A stretch of DNA of 64,000 bases from Arthrobacter sp. zg-Y820. Its GTDB lineage: Bacteria > Actinomycetota > Actinomycetes > Actinomycetales > Micrococcaceae. A program made the translations under genes and the position numbers. The notes under the pieces are model-generated. The model was not told the DNA's origin, ran no database searches, and was given only the letters and a program-made list of their open reading frames with translations. Positions within the stretch are counted from its first letter, which is position 1. Each line of letters opens with the position of its first letter. Positions 37,713 through 46,559 of this stretch are shown one piece after another. The stretch lies in the NCBI RefSeq assembly GCF_030142155.1, contig NZ_CP126247.1:1240001-1304000 (forward strand). Direction: 5' to 3'.

Positions 37713-37718
37713 TAAGCT
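37713..37718 (+). promoter_or_regulatory. Leaderless -10 (TAAGCT) of hisC
   Basis: TAAGCT ends 6 nt before GTG 37725; it is the likely main promoter of the his gene group. Confidence 0.65.
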
Positions 37719-37724
37719 GTACAG

Positions 37725-38834
37725 GTGACTGAACAGCTGGAAAGACTGAACCGACTTCCCCTGCGCGAGGATCTCCGAGGACTGACACCCTACGGTGCGC
37801 CGCAGCTGGACGTGCCCATCCTGCTCAACGTCAACGAGAACACCCACGGGCTGCCCGACCAGGTGCGGAAGGCGATCGTAGCTTCCGTTGAGCGGGCGGT
37901 GGCCGGACTGAACCGTTATCCGGACCGGGAATTCACTGAACTTCGCGAGCGGCTTGCCGGCTATCTCGGCCACGGACTGAGCCCGGAGAACATCTGGGCC
38001 GGCAACGGCTCCAACGAGGTCCTGCAACAGATCCTCCAGGCCTTCGGCGGCCCGGGCCGGACCGCCATGAGCTTCCCGCCCACCTATTCCATGTATCCGC
38101 TGCTGGCCAGCGGCACCGGCACCCGCTATGTCACGGGCGTCCGCAGCGGCGATTTCACGCTGACCCCGGAAGCCGCAGCGGAACAGGTCCGCGAGCAGGC
38201 CCCGAATATCGTCTTCCTCTGCACGCCGAACAACCCCACCGGCACTGCGCTGCCGCTCGAGGTGGTGGAAGCCGTGTACGAGGCGGGCGCCGCGTCACAG
38301 GCCATAGTGATTGTGGACGAGGCCTACGGGGAGTTCTTCCACGCCGGCACCCCCAGCGCCCTGCAGCTGCTGCCCGGCCGCGAACGGCTGATCATCTCCC
38401 GCACCATGAGCAAGGCCTTCGCGCTGGCCGGAGCCCGGGTCGGCTACATGGCCGCGGCACCCGAAGTCACCGACGCCCTGCGCCTCGTGCGGCTGCCCTA
38501 CCACCTCTCGGCCATCACGCAGGCCACTGCCAATGCCGCACTGGAACACGCGGAAGCGCTGCTGGCCAACGTCGAAGCCATCAAGGTCCAGCGGGACCGC
38601 ATTGTCGCCGAGCTGCTCAGCCTGGGCCTGAAGCCTGCGCCGTCCGACGCCAACTTTGTCTTCTTCGGAGGTGTGGAAAACCCGCACGCACTGTGGGAGG
38701 GGCTGCTGGAGGCGGGCGTGCTGGTGCGCGACGTCGGCATCCCCGGCCATCTGCGCGTCACGGCCGGCACCGAAGCGGAAACCAGCGTTTTCCTGGCCCG
38801 GCTGCGCGAGCTCCTGGCAGCCGGCATCCGCTAG
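37725..38834 (+). CDS. hisC: Histidinol-phosphate aminotransferase HisC
   Basis: PLP enzyme of histidine synthesis, 369 aa. LNVNENTHGLP is the substrate-binding start, FLCTPNNPTGTAL and IVDEAYGEF contact the cofactor, and the Schiff-base lysine is in SRTMSKAFALAGARVGY. A leaderless GTG start is supported by the -10. It is followed by hisB, hisH and priA on the same strand. Confidence 0.95.
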   Translation: MTEQLERLNRLPLREDLRGLTPYGAPQLDVPILLNVNENTHGLPDQVRKAIVASVERAVAGLNRYPDREFTELRERLAGYLGHGLSPENIWAGNGSNEVLQQILQAFGGPGRTAMSFPPTYSMYPLLASGTGTRYVTGVRSGDFTLTPEAAAEQVREQAPNIVFLCTPNNPTGTALPLEVVEAVYEAGAASQAIVIVDEAYGEFFHAGTPSALQLLPGRERLIISRTMSKAFALAGARVGYMAAAPEVTDALRLVRLPYHLSAITQATANAALEHAEALLANVEAIKVQRDRIVAELLSLGLKPAPSDANFVFFGGVENPHALWEGLLEAGVLVRDVGIPGHLRVTAGTEAETSVFLARLRELLAAGIR

Positions 38835-38957
38835 GCCACAGGCAGCGGCACGGCGGCGGCACCGGCGCCGGCCGGTCCGCGGCCGGCGGAGACCAAGCCG
38901 CAGACACCGACAGACACTAAACTGTTAGCAGAGACCACCTTCTTTCAAAGGAAAACC

Positions 38958-39575
38958 ATGACCGTGGAGACCACCACCGGACGCACCGCACGCCTGGAAC
39001 GGGTGACCAGTGAATCGTCAGTGGTTGTGGAGCTGGACCTGGACGGAACCGGCCAGTCCAACATCAGCACCTCGGTGCCGTTCTACGACCACATGCTGAC
39101 GGCCCTGGCCAAGCACTCCCTGATCGACCTCACGGTCCAGGCCACGGGTGACACCCACATCGATGTGCACCACACCGTCGAGGACATTGCCATCAGCATC
39201 GGTGAGGCGCTCAAGATCGCCCTGGGCAACAAGGCAGGAATCCGCCGCTTCGGCGAGGCCACCATTCCCCTGGACGAGGCCCTGGCCAACGCCGTCGTCG
39301 ACATCTCCGGGCGGCCCTATCTGGTGCATTCCGGTGAACCGGCGGGGCAGGAATACCACCTGATCGGCGGACACTTCACCGGGTCGCTGACCCGCCACGT
39401 CTTCGAGGCCATCACCCTCCACGCCCAGATCTGCCTGCACATGACGGTGCTCGGCGGCCGGGATCCGCACCACATCGTGGAGGCCCAGTTCAAGGCCTTT
39501 GCCCGTGCGCTGCGCGCCGCCGTCGAACCCGATCCCCGCGTTGAGGGCATCCCCTCCACGAAGGGTGCCCTGTGA
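38958..39575 (+). CDS. hisB: Imidazoleglycerol-phosphate dehydratase HisB
   Basis: Manganese enzyme of histidine synthesis, 205 aa, monofunctional (no phosphatase domain). The metal-binding repeats [11 protein letters not shown] and [13 protein letters not shown], and later [16 protein letters not shown] and [12 protein letters not shown], are all present. AAAGGAAAACC precedes the ATG. It overlaps hisH by 4 nt. Confidence 0.97.
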   Translation: MTVETTTGRTARLERVTSESSVVVELDLDGTGQSNISTSVPFYDHMLTALAKHSLIDLTVQATGDTHIDVHHTVEDIAISIGEALKIALGNKAGIRRFGEATIPLDEALANAVVDISGRPYLVHSGEPAGQEYHLIGGHFTGSLTRHVFEAITLHAQICLHMTVLGGRDPHHIVEAQFKAFARALRAAVEPDPRVEGIPSTKGAL

Positions 39576-40210
39576 CGGCGCGCAACGTGACGGTCCTCGA
39601 CTACGGGTCCGGGAACATCCGCTCCGCCGTCCGGGCCCTCGAGCACGTCGGCGCCAACGTCACCCTCAGCTCCAAATCCGATGACGTGCTCAACGCCGAC
39701 GGGCTCCTGGTCCCCGGTGTCGGCGCCTTCGCGGCCGTCATGCAGGGGCTCAAGGAAGTGGACGCCCTGCGCCTGATCGGCCGCCGCGTTGCCGGCGGAC
39801 GCCCCGTCATGGGCATCTGCGTCGGACTGCAGGTCCTCTTCGACGAGGGCGTGGAACACGGTGTCAGCACCCCCGGAATGGGGGAGTGGCCCGGCGTCGT
39901 CGAGCGCCTCAAGGCTGATGTTGTTCCGCACATGGGCTGGAACACCGTCCAGCCGCCGGAGGGCTCACAGCTGTTCGCCGGCATCGAGGATGAACGCTTC
40001 TACTTTGTGCACAGCTACGGTGTGCAGAAATGGGACTTCGATGTCACCCAGCCCGCCATGCGCGCACCCCAGGTCACCTGGGCCGAACATGGCAGCCGCT
40101 TTGTCGCCGCGGTGGAAAACGGTCCGCTGACAGCCACCCAGTTCCATCCGGAAAAGTCCGGTGATGCCGGTGCGGCATTGCTGGAAAACTGGCTGAAGAC
40201 GCTGGGCTAG
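39572..40210 (+). CDS. hisH: Imidazole glycerol phosphate synthase glutaminase subunit HisH
   Basis: Class I glutamine amidotransferase providing ammonia to HisF, 212 aa. The nucleophile is the Cys of [11 protein letters not shown]; the His and Glu of the triad are in TQFHPEKSG. The GTG start overlaps the hisB stop. hisF itself is not in the window. Confidence 0.96.
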   Translation: MTARNVTVLDYGSGNIRSAVRALEHVGANVTLSSKSDDVLNADGLLVPGVGAFAAVMQGLKEVDALRLIGRRVAGGRPVMGICVGLQVLFDEGVEHGVSTPGMGEWPGVVERLKADVVPHMGWNTVQPPEGSQLFAGIEDERFYFVHSYGVQKWDFDVTQPAMRAPQVTWAEHGSRFVAAVENGPLTATQFHPEKSGDAGAALLENWLKTLG

Positions 40211-40214
40211 GGCG

Positions 40215-40373
40215 ATGTGGAGTCTTCTTCTCATGGGTCTGGCCGGGCTGCTGATCGGCGGCGCCATCTCCTTCCGCAGCCAGGGCATGTCCAAAATCAT
40301 CGTCGTTCTCTTCTGGATCCTTGCGGGCATGTCCCTGCTCGGCGCCTACCTCCTGATCGACAGCGGCTCCTGA
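40215..40373 (+). CDS. Small membrane protein (52 aa) in the his group
   Basis: An open frame from ATG 40215 to TGA 40373 encodes 52 residues, starting MWSLLLMGLAGLL and ending GAYLLIDSGS. Two hydrophobic helices (about 3-17 and 26-47) are separated by FRSQGMSK, giving a helical hairpin. It starts 4 nt after hisH and fills the gap before priA, with no other coding use of this DNA. I do not recognise a family. The clean fit between two his genes suggests it is real. Confidence 0.72.
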   Translation: MWSLLLMGLAGLLIGGAISFRSQGMSKIIVVLFWILAGMSLLGAYLLIDSGS

Positions 40374-40442
40374 GCCGCCCGTTCCTGATCCGCCCTCCGG
40401 CACCGCATCATCCGGACAAACCTCCCCACGGAAAGCAGAACC

Positions 40443-41192
40443 ATGTCACTTGTTGAAACTCCCGTCCTTGAGCTGCTGCCCGCCGTGGACATCGCAGACG
40501 GCCAGGCCGTGCGCCTGGTCCAGGGTGAGGCCGGCAGCGAAACCAGCTACGGCGACCCGCTGGACGCCGCCATGGCCTGGCAGAACGACGGCGCGGCCTG
40601 GGTTCACCTCGTGGACCTGGACGCAGCCTTCGGCCGCGGCTCCAACCTCCCGCTGCTCAAGCGCGTGGTGGAACAGCTGGACATCAAGGTGGAGCTCTCC
40701 GGCGGCATCCGCGACGACGCCTCCCTGGACATGGCCTTGGAGCTGGGAGCCAGCCGCGTCAACCTGGGCACCGCAGCCCTGGAAAACCCGGAATGGACCG
40801 CCAGTGCGATCGCCCGCTACGGCGAGGCCATCGCCGTCGGACTCGACGTGCGGGGCACCACGCTGGCCGCCCGCGGCTGGACCAAGGACGGCGGAGACCT
40901 CTGGGAGGTCCTGGCCCGCCTCGAGGACGCCGGCTGCCCGCGGTATGTGGTCACCGACGTCACCAAGGACGGCACGCTGCGCGGGCCCAACCTGGAACTG
41001 CTGCGCGAGGTCCTCACGCGCACGGAACGGCCCGTTGTCGCCTCCGGCGGGATCTCGTCCCTGGATGACCTGGCCGCCCTGCGGGAGCTCGTGCCGCTGG
41101 GTCTGGAAGGCACGATCGTGGGCAAGGCCCTCTACGCCGGGGCCTTCACGCTGCCGCAGGCGTTCGACATCGCCGGGCATCCGGAGCGCTAG
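40443..41192 (+). CDS. priA: Bifunctional HisA/TrpF isomerase PriA
   Basis: TIM-barrel isomerase, 249 aa. In actinobacteria it serves both histidine (ProFAR isomerase) and tryptophan (PRA isomerase) synthesis. The catalytic aspartates lie in [18 protein letters not shown] and [14 protein letters not shown], and the phosphate sites are in LSGGIRDD and [11 protein letters not shown]. That it also does the TrpF reaction is inferred from the phylum, not from the sequence alone. Confidence 0.93.
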   Translation: MSLVETPVLELLPAVDIADGQAVRLVQGEAGSETSYGDPLDAAMAWQNDGAAWVHLVDLDAAFGRGSNLPLLKRVVEQLDIKVELSGGIRDDASLDMALELGASRVNLGTAALENPEWTASAIARYGEAIAVGLDVRGTTLAARGWTKDGGDLWEVLARLEDAGCPRYVVTDVTKDGTLRGPNLELLREVLTRTERPVVASGGISSLDDLAALRELVPLGLEGTIVGKALYAGAFTLPQAFDIAGHPER

Positions 41193-41196
41193 AGCC

Positions 41197-42045
41197 ATGG
41201 CTGAGCGCGCCCTTCCCGGCCACATAGCGGCCGCCCTCGCAGGGGCCGGGGGACCCGCCGATTCCGCGGGGCAGTCCTGGTCCGGCCGGGACCTCTCCGG
41301 CGAGGGCAACCCGCTGCACAATTTCGACGCCGACGACGGCAGCCCCGACGCCGGATACCTCGCCGCCCTGGCCGCACTGGAAGCCGGCACCGGCTCCGAA
41401 GCGCAGGTGGTGGCTGCCCTGGCCACCGCCCGCGTGTTCGTGCCCATCGTCGCCACCCTCGGTGCCGAGGCGCAGTCCGAACATGGACTGACCGCTGACA
41501 AAGAGGCCGACATGGCCCTGGTGACGCTGACCGCCCCGGACGGACGCAAGGCGCTGCCGGTGTTCACCTCGGTGCCGGCGCTGGCGCAGTGGCATCCGCA
41601 GGCGCGGCCGGTTGCGGTGTATGCCGCCCGCGCCGCCCTGTCCGCCGTCTCCGAGGAAGCGCAGCTGCTGGTGGTGGATCCCGGTGCGGACATCACCTTC
41701 GTGGTGCGCCGCCCGGCCATGTGGGCGCTGGCGCAGCAGCGGACCTGGACGCCGTCGTACGCCGACCAGGAAGTCGCGCAGGCCGTGTCCGCCGCGGTCG
41801 ACGTCGAACCCGCAGTGACGGGGGTCCAGCTGGCGCCGGGACCGGGAACGGTGACACGGTCGGCACGCGGGACGGTGGTGGCCGGAGGCGGCGCCGGTCC
41901 TGAGCTTAGAATGGTTCTTCACCTGGCACCGGGACTGGATGCGCAGGCGGTGCAGGGCATCGCCGGATTGCTGCAGCAGCGGCTGGCTGCCGATCCGTTA
42001 TTCGTTGAGCGTGTGGATTCCCTGGAACTCAAAATCACGCGCTGA
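41197..42045 (+). CDS. SseB family protein
   Basis: 282 aa from ATG 41197, 4 nt after priA. The central part has the SseB N-terminal-domain pattern (LAALAALEAGTGSEAQVVAAL then ARVFVPIVAT and TAPDGRKALPVFTSVPALAQW, quoted in parts). The C-terminal 80 residues are less conserved. The family has no agreed function in actinobacteria; the next gene encodes a transporter. The frame is open further upstream through priA, but this start removes the overlap. Confidence 0.82.
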   Translation: MAERALPGHIAAALAGAGGPADSAGQSWSGRDLSGEGNPLHNFDADDGSPDAGYLAALAALEAGTGSEAQVVAALATARVFVPIVATLGAEAQSEHGLTADKEADMALVTLTAPDGRKALPVFTSVPALAQWHPQARPVAVYAARAALSAVSEEAQLLVVDPGADITFVVRRPAMWALAQQRTWTPSYADQEVAQAVSAAVDVEPAVTGVQLAPGPGTVTRSARGTVVAGGGAGPELRMVLHLAPGLDAQAVQGIAGLLQQRLAADPLFVERVDSLELKITR

Positions 42046-42081
42046 CCTTGCTGGGCGGTGGACCGCCGGAAGTGAAGTGCC

Positions 42082-43380
42082 GTGAATTTTTCCGCCTACG
42101 GGGAGCTGCTCCGCGTTGCCCCGATCCGCCGGCTGCTCCTGGTCGGAATGATCGCCCGTTTTCCGCATTCCGCCGCCGGCGTGCTGCTGACCCTGCACGT
42201 GGTCCTGACCATGGACATGGGCTACGCCAAGGCCGGTGCCGTTGCCGCCGTCGTCACCGTGGGCATCGCCTTTGGCGCCCCCTGGCGCGGCCGCCGGGTG
42301 GACAATGTCGGCCTGCGCCGCGCCCTGATTCCCTCGGTGATTTCCGAGGCCGTCATCTGGTCCATTGCCCCGCACGCCAGCTATGAATGGCTGCTGGTGC
42401 TGGCGCTGGTCGGCGGGGTGTTCACGCTTCCGGTCTTTAGCGTGGTCCGGCAGTCGCTGGGCGTACTGGCAACGGGGGACCAGCGGCGGACAGCCTTCGC
42501 CCTGGACTCCATTGCCACCGAAGTCGTTTTCATGGGCGGACCGGCGCTGGGCGCCGTCCTGGCCACCTCGGTTTCCTCAGTGGTCGGGCTGACCCTGGTG
42601 GGCATCACGACGTCGCTCGCCGGGCTGCTGCTGATCTGGTTCAATCCGCCGACCCGGTCCGAAAACCCGCGGACCGCAGCGACCGCCGTCCAGGAGCGCG
42701 AGGCAGCCAACGCCGCCGTCGTCGCGGCCGCACCGGCGCACCTGTCCGAAGCCTCGGCGGAACTGCAGCCGCTGGCGGCGCTGAGCCGCGGAGCCCGCCT
42801 GCGCGCGGGGTTCTCCTGGTTCACGCTGAGCGTGGCCGTGGTGTTTGCGGTCGCGGTGGGGGTGGGCCTGCTGCTGTCCAGCTCGGACGTCGGCATGGTG
42901 GCCCTGGTGGAATCCACCGGCGAACCCGGGCAGGTGGGGATCGTTTTCGCCGCCTGGTGTGCCGCCTCGGTGGTGGGTGGCCTGGTCTACGGAGCCATGC
43001 ACCGGCGCGCCTCGCCCATGCTGCTGTTGCTGGCGATGGCAGTGCTGACCCTGCCCATGGCCCTGGCCACGGACACCATCAGCCTGGCCCTGCTGTCCAT
43101 TCCCGCCGGCCTGCTGTGCGCCCCGGTGCTGTCCTCCGCCTCGGAACGGGTGGCTGACCTGGTGTCCGAGGAACGCCGCGGCGAGGCGATGGGCTGGTAC
43201 GGCTCCGCCCTGACCTCAGGCACTGCGCTCGGCGCCCCGCTGGCCGGTGCGGCGATTGACGTCATCGGTCCGTGGGCCGGATTCATCTTTGCTGGGGGCG
43301 CCGCGTCGCTGCTGGTTGCGGGAACGTTCGGCGTACGGAAGTTCAGCCGGCGCGGACAGCGCCTGCTGCGTCAGGAGTAG
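42082..43380 (+). CDS. MFS transporter
   Basis: Major facilitator superfamily permease, 432 aa from GTG 42082, with about twelve helices and a central cytoplasmic loop of 60 residues (about 190-245). The PWRGRRVDNVG loop between helices 2 and 3 corresponds to the A-motif region. No substrate can be deduced. It may be co-transcribed with the SseB-like gene 36 bp upstream. Confidence 0.88.
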   Translation: MNFSAYGELLRVAPIRRLLLVGMIARFPHSAAGVLLTLHVVLTMDMGYAKAGAVAAVVTVGIAFGAPWRGRRVDNVGLRRALIPSVISEAVIWSIAPHASYEWLLVLALVGGVFTLPVFSVVRQSLGVLATGDQRRTAFALDSIATEVVFMGGPALGAVLATSVSSVVGLTLVGITTSLAGLLLIWFNPPTRSENPRTAATAVQEREAANAAVVAAAPAHLSEASAELQPLAALSRGARLRAGFSWFTLSVAVVFAVAVGVGLLLSSSDVGMVALVESTGEPGQVGIVFAAWCAASVVGGLVYGAMHRRASPMLLLLAMAVLTLPMALATDTISLALLSIPAGLLCAPVLSSASERVADLVSEERRGEAMGWYGSALTSGTALGAPLAGAAIDVIGPWAGFIFAGGAASLLVAGTFGVRKFSRRGQRLLRQE

Positions 43381-43397
43381 CCTGCCGCGGCCGGTTC

Positions 43398-43430
43398 ACA
43401 GCCGACAGCCGACAGCCAACCGACAGCCGG
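43398..43430 (+). repeat. Short ACAGCCG microsatellite-like repeat
   Basis: Four or five loose copies of GACAGCC(G) follow the MFS gene stop, with further GCCAACAGCC variants up to 43445. It fills the 80-bp gap between the convergent MFS and DUF1992 genes. Confidence 0.7.
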
Positions 43431-43460
43431 CCGCCAACAGCCAGCCGGCCGGACAGTCGG

Positions 43461-44174
43461 TTACTCCCGGTGGCGCGGATGCCCCGGGGATCCCGGGGAT
43501 CCCGGCCGCAAGCGCGGCAGCCGGCGGCGCAGCCGGTGCAGCCAGCCCGGCGGATTAGCTCCGCCGCGCACCGCCGGCCGCTGTGCTGCGGCGTCCTTCG
43601 TGCCGGCCCCGGGTTGCTTCGTGCCTGCGTTCCCCGGGGCGGTTGCGGGCAGGCCCCGGCGCTGCCGCCAGCCCCGCACCTCGTCCTCAACGTTCCGGAT
43701 TCCGGTGACCACCGGCGGGCCGCCCAGCAGTTGGCGGCGGGCCTCAATCACCCGGGCATTGAAGTCGTCGACGGCGTCGCGCACTTGGCGCTCGGACGGC
43801 AACCGGTCCAGCCGCGGTTCGAACTCCTTGTCCTCCACCCGGAGCAACAGCGCGGGCGGACCCAATCCCGAGAGGTTCTCCCGTCGGATCAGCCGTTTGA
43901 TCCACCAGTCCGGATCCGGGTCGGCCAGGTCGGGGATCGGCTTCCCGGCGTAGCTGAGGTTGTCAAAGTCGCCACGGTTCATCGCGTCCCGGATGAGGTA
44001 GTCGGCCTTGGCTTCGGCGCTGATCTTCCGGCGCTTTTCCGCCAGCTCTGCTTCTTCAGCCCCGGCCAGGCCCTCGGGCAGCTTGTAGCCGGCATCCTCC
44101 GGTGTCCCCGCCGCCTTGAGCCGGGCCGCCCTCTCCAGCCTCTTCTTGTACGCTTCGGCCCCGCTGCCGCCCAT
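43461..44174 (-). CDS. DUF1992 (DnaJ-homologue) family protein
   Basis: 237 aa. The DUF1992 core runs about residues 50-130, with AMNRGDFDNLSYAGKPIPDL and DPDPDWWIKRLIRREN, which are the best conserved features. Despite the name, no J-domain HPD motif is present. The C-terminal 50 residues are Gly/Pro/Arg-rich and low in complexity. AAGGGAC precedes the ATG on the minus strand. Function unknown. Confidence 0.88.
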   Translation of the reverse strand: MGGSGAEAYKKRLERAARLKAAGTPEDAGYKLPEGLAGAEEAELAEKRRKISAEAKADYLIRDAMNRGDFDNLSYAGKPIPDLADPDPDWWIKRLIRRENLSGLGPPALLLRVEDKEFEPRLDRLPSERQVRDAVDDFNARVIEARRQLLGGPPVVTGIRNVEDEVRGWRQRRGLPATAPGNAGTKQPGAGTKDAAAQRPAVRGGANPPGWLHRLRRRLPRLRPGSPGSPGHPRHRE

Positions 44175-44241
44175 GCGAGTTCGTCCCTTCCGCTCAACGT
44201 TTGCTCAGCGTCCCGTACAGGTTACGCAGCCGGGCGGGCAG

Positions 44242-44285
44242 AAAAAAGCCCGGGGAGTCTGCCGCAACCGGCAGGCTCCCCGGGC
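44242..44285 (-). terminator. Rho-independent terminator of the DUF1844 gene
   Basis: A 17-bp stem (44248-44264 with 44269-44285, one G-U pair) is bordered on the left by AAAAAA (44242-44247), which is a T-run on the minus strand. It stands right after the minus-strand DUF1844 gene. Confidence 0.88.
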
Positions 44286-44321
44286 CGGGGTGCTGACTAA
44301 AAATGGAAAAGACGTGCTGCG

Positions 44322-44750
44322 TTAGTTGACGGGGCCGGTGAACTTCTCGCCCGGGCCCTTGCCCGGCGCGTCCTGGATGTCGGACGCCTCACGGAAGGCA
44401 AGCTGCAGTGAGCGCAGGCCGTCGCGCAACGGGCCGGCGTGCTGGCTGCCGATCTCGGGAGCCGCTGCGGTGACGAATCCGGCCAGGGCGGTGATCAGCT
44501 TGCGGGCCTCGTCCAGGTCCTTCAGCTCCTCGGCGTCGTCGCCGTCGGCCAGGCCGCACTTGACGGCTGCGGCGCTCATCAGGTGCACGGCGGCAGTGGT
44601 GATGACTTCAATGGCGGGGACCTCGGCAATGTCACGCATCTGCGCAGCCACTTCCTGCTCTTCAGCGGAAGGGGCCTGCACCTCTTCCGTGGTGCCGGGG
44701 AAGGAATGGCGGGTGTGCTCGGCCGCCGGGTTGCTCTGTGGGGTACTCAT
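44322..44750 (-). CDS. DUF1844 family protein
   Basis: 142 aa from ATG 44750. The DUF1844 segment (PAIEVITTAAVHLMSAAAVK ... DLDEARKLITALAGFV) is clear; it is a helical protein of unknown function. Genes of this family stand divergently next to infC in many actinobacteria, as here. An in-frame codon at 44804 would extend it with an unrelated sequence. Confidence 0.87.
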   Translation of the reverse strand: MSTPQSNPAAEHTRHSFPGTTEEVQAPSAEEQEVAAQMRDIAEVPAIEVITTAAVHLMSAAAVKCGLADGDDAEELKDLDEARKLITALAGFVTAAAPEIGSQHAGPLRDGLRSLQLAFREASDIQDAPGKGPGEKFTGPVN

Positions 44751-45010
44751 ACTGGTAAGCTTGTCACAGACCAACTGGTTGTCGTTACTTTCAGTGCCCT
44801 TCACGGAGCGTTGAATGTTTCACATCAGCCAGTATGCAAGCGGAGAATCCTCCCACCCGCGTCAGCCTGAATCTTCAGTCCATGTGCCCCAGGGCGCCTG
44901 TGCAGAAGACAGAGTTGCCGGGTACGGTCGGCCCCCGGTGGCGGGTCCAGGTTTACCTGGTCCAGCCGATCCGGGAGGTTGCTGCTGATGCAGCTCCCGC
45001 CGACCCCTCG

Positions 45011-45047
45011 AGGCCTCCGATTGCGCGTGCAATTGGGGGCCTTCTTC
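45011..45047 (+). promoter_or_regulatory. Attenuator-like hairpin in the infC leader
   Basis: A 14-bp stem with two G-U pairs (45011-45024 with 45029-45042, GCGT loop) is followed by TTCTTC. It lies 49 nt before the infC start codon, within a 340-nt gap that holds no other gene. It looks like an intrinsic terminator placed to control infC-rpmI-rplT. Confidence 0.6.
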
Positions 45048-45090
45048 AGTTGCAGGCGGTAGCCGTTTTGGATACAACAGGAGCTGCAAC

Positions 45091-46128
45091 ATTAGCGAGC
45101 CAAGAATCAATGATCGAATCCGCGTCCCTGAGGTGCGGCTGGTAGGACCGGCTGGAGAGCAAGTTGGGGTTGTCCGTATCGAAGACGCCCTGCGTCTGGC
45201 AGCCGAATCCGACCTGGATCTTGTTGAGGTGGCACCGCAGGCGAAGCCTCCGGTGTGCAAACTAATGGACTTCGGCAAGTACAAGTACGAAGCCGCTGTC
45301 AAGGCCCGTGAGGCACGCAAGAACCAGACGAACACCGTCCTGAAGGAAATCCGGTTCCGTCTGAAGATTGACACTCACGACTACGAAACCAAGCGCGGCC
45401 ATGCCATGCGCTTCCTTGCAGCCGGTGACAAGGTCAAGGCCATGATCCAGTTCCGCGGCCGCGAACAGCAGCGTCCGGAAATGGGCATGAAGCTGCTGAA
45501 CAAGTTCGCAGCCGACGTCGCCGAGGTGGGCATGGTGGAATCCACGCCCCGCATCGACGGCCGCAACATGGTCATGGTCATTGGACCGCTGAAGAACAAG
45601 GCGGAAGCCAAGGCCGAAGCACGGCGCGCGTCGCAGCGTGCCGATGCCAAGGCAGCCAACGAAGCCGTCAAGAACGGCGAGGCCCCCGCCCGGGTGGACA
45701 CCTCCGCTGAGAACAAGGCGCCCCTGACGCAGAGCCTGGCAGATCTTCTGCCGGACGGCCTGCGGCTCGGTTCCTCCGCTGCCGAGGCTGACAAGGCCCG
45801 TGCAGAGAAGGAAAAGGCTGACAAGGAAATGGCCGAAAAGCGGGCGCAGGCTGCAGCCGAAAAGGCAGCAGCCGACGCACGACGCGCGGAAGAGGCTGCC
45901 AAGGCTCCGGCTCCGGCGCCGGTTGCAGAGGCTCCCGCCGCTGCGGCTCCCGTTGAGTCCAAGCCCGCTCCGGCCCCCAAGCCGGCTGCAGTGCCCAAGC
46001 CCACGGCCATGAAGCCGGCGCCGAAGCCCGCTGCCCGGCCGAAGCCTGCTGCTGCTTCCAAACCTGCTGGCAAGGCTGCTCCTTCACGGGGCGCAGCAAG
46101 CCAGAACAAGCCCGGAACTGCGGAGTAA
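45091..46128 (+). CDS. infC: Translation initiation factor IF-3, ATT start, long C-terminal tail
   Basis: 345 aa. The conserved start [18 protein letters not shown] begins right after ATT at 45091; AGGAG (45079-45083) is 7 nt before it, and there is no ATG, GTG or TTG in this frame nearby upstream. The first usable GTG (45133) would delete the conserved beginning. AUU starts allow IF3 to regulate itself in E. coli and others. The N- and C-domains end near residue 170; the remaining 170 residues are Ala/Lys/Pro/Glu-rich, far longer than the 180-aa E. coli protein. Confidence 0.93.
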   Translation: MSEPRINDRIRVPEVRLVGPAGEQVGVVRIEDALRLAAESDLDLVEVAPQAKPPVCKLMDFGKYKYEAAVKAREARKNQTNTVLKEIRFRLKIDTHDYETKRGHAMRFLAAGDKVKAMIQFRGREQQRPEMGMKLLNKFAADVAEVGMVESTPRIDGRNMVMVIGPLKNKAEAKAEARRASQRADAKAANEAVKNGEAPARVDTSAENKAPLTQSLADLLPDGLRLGSSAAEADKARAEKEKADKEMAEKRAQAAAEKAAADARRAEEAAKAPAPAPVAEAPAAAAPVESKPAPAPKPAAVPKPTAMKPAPKPAARPKPAAASKPAGKAAPSRGAASQNKPGTAE

Positions 46129-46174
46129 GACTCAGCTTTTCCCCGCAGGACGTCCCGGCGTCCAGTAAACCCCT

Positions 46175-46190
46175 GGCACTGCAAAGTGCC
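46175..46190 (+). promoter_or_regulatory. GNRA-loop hairpin between infC and rpmI
   Basis: GGCACT-GCAA-AGTGCC forms a 6-bp stem with a GCAA tetraloop. A second small stem, GGACG/CGTCC, lies just before it (46148-46162). They may be processing or stability signals in the infC-rpmI-rplT message. Confidence 0.45.
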
Positions 46191-46240
46191 CAAAGCCCCG
46201 CAGGCCCCGGCCGGCGGAAACCCAAAGGAGATCGGTAGTC

Positions 46241-46435
46241 ATGCCGAAGATGAAGACCCACAGTGGCGCCAAGAAGCGCTTCAAGCTGACCGGAACCGGC
46301 AAGCTCAAGCGCCAGCAGGCCAACCGCCGCCACTACCTCGAGCACAAGCCGTCCACGCTGACGCGCCGCCTCGCCAGTGACAAGCTTGTTGCCCCGGCAG
46401 ACGCCAAGGTCATCAAGAAGATGCTGGGCATCTAG
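46241..46435 (+). CDS. rpmI: Ribosomal protein bL35
   Basis: 64 aa, [20 protein letters not shown], typical length and start for L35 of the 50S subunit. AAAGGAG stands before the ATG. It belongs to the infC-rpmI-rplT operon. Confidence 0.97.
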   Translation: MPKMKTHSGAKKRFKLTGTGKLKRQQANRRHYLEHKPSTLTRRLASDKLVAPADAKVIKKMLGI

Positions 46436-46559
46436 TCTTTCCCCCTCGACAGGCGGCCCGTTCGGGCCACCGTCACACCACCAAGCTTTTCCGGGCCTGA
46501 GTTGCAGGCCGAGCGCCTCACAGCAGGTGCACGGAAGATTTATCTAAAGGAGTACGCAC

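Noticed and set aside
46455..46468. Terminator between rpmI and rplT
   Set aside because: GGCCCG-TT-CGGGCC is a small hairpin without a T-run and lies within an operon that must read through.
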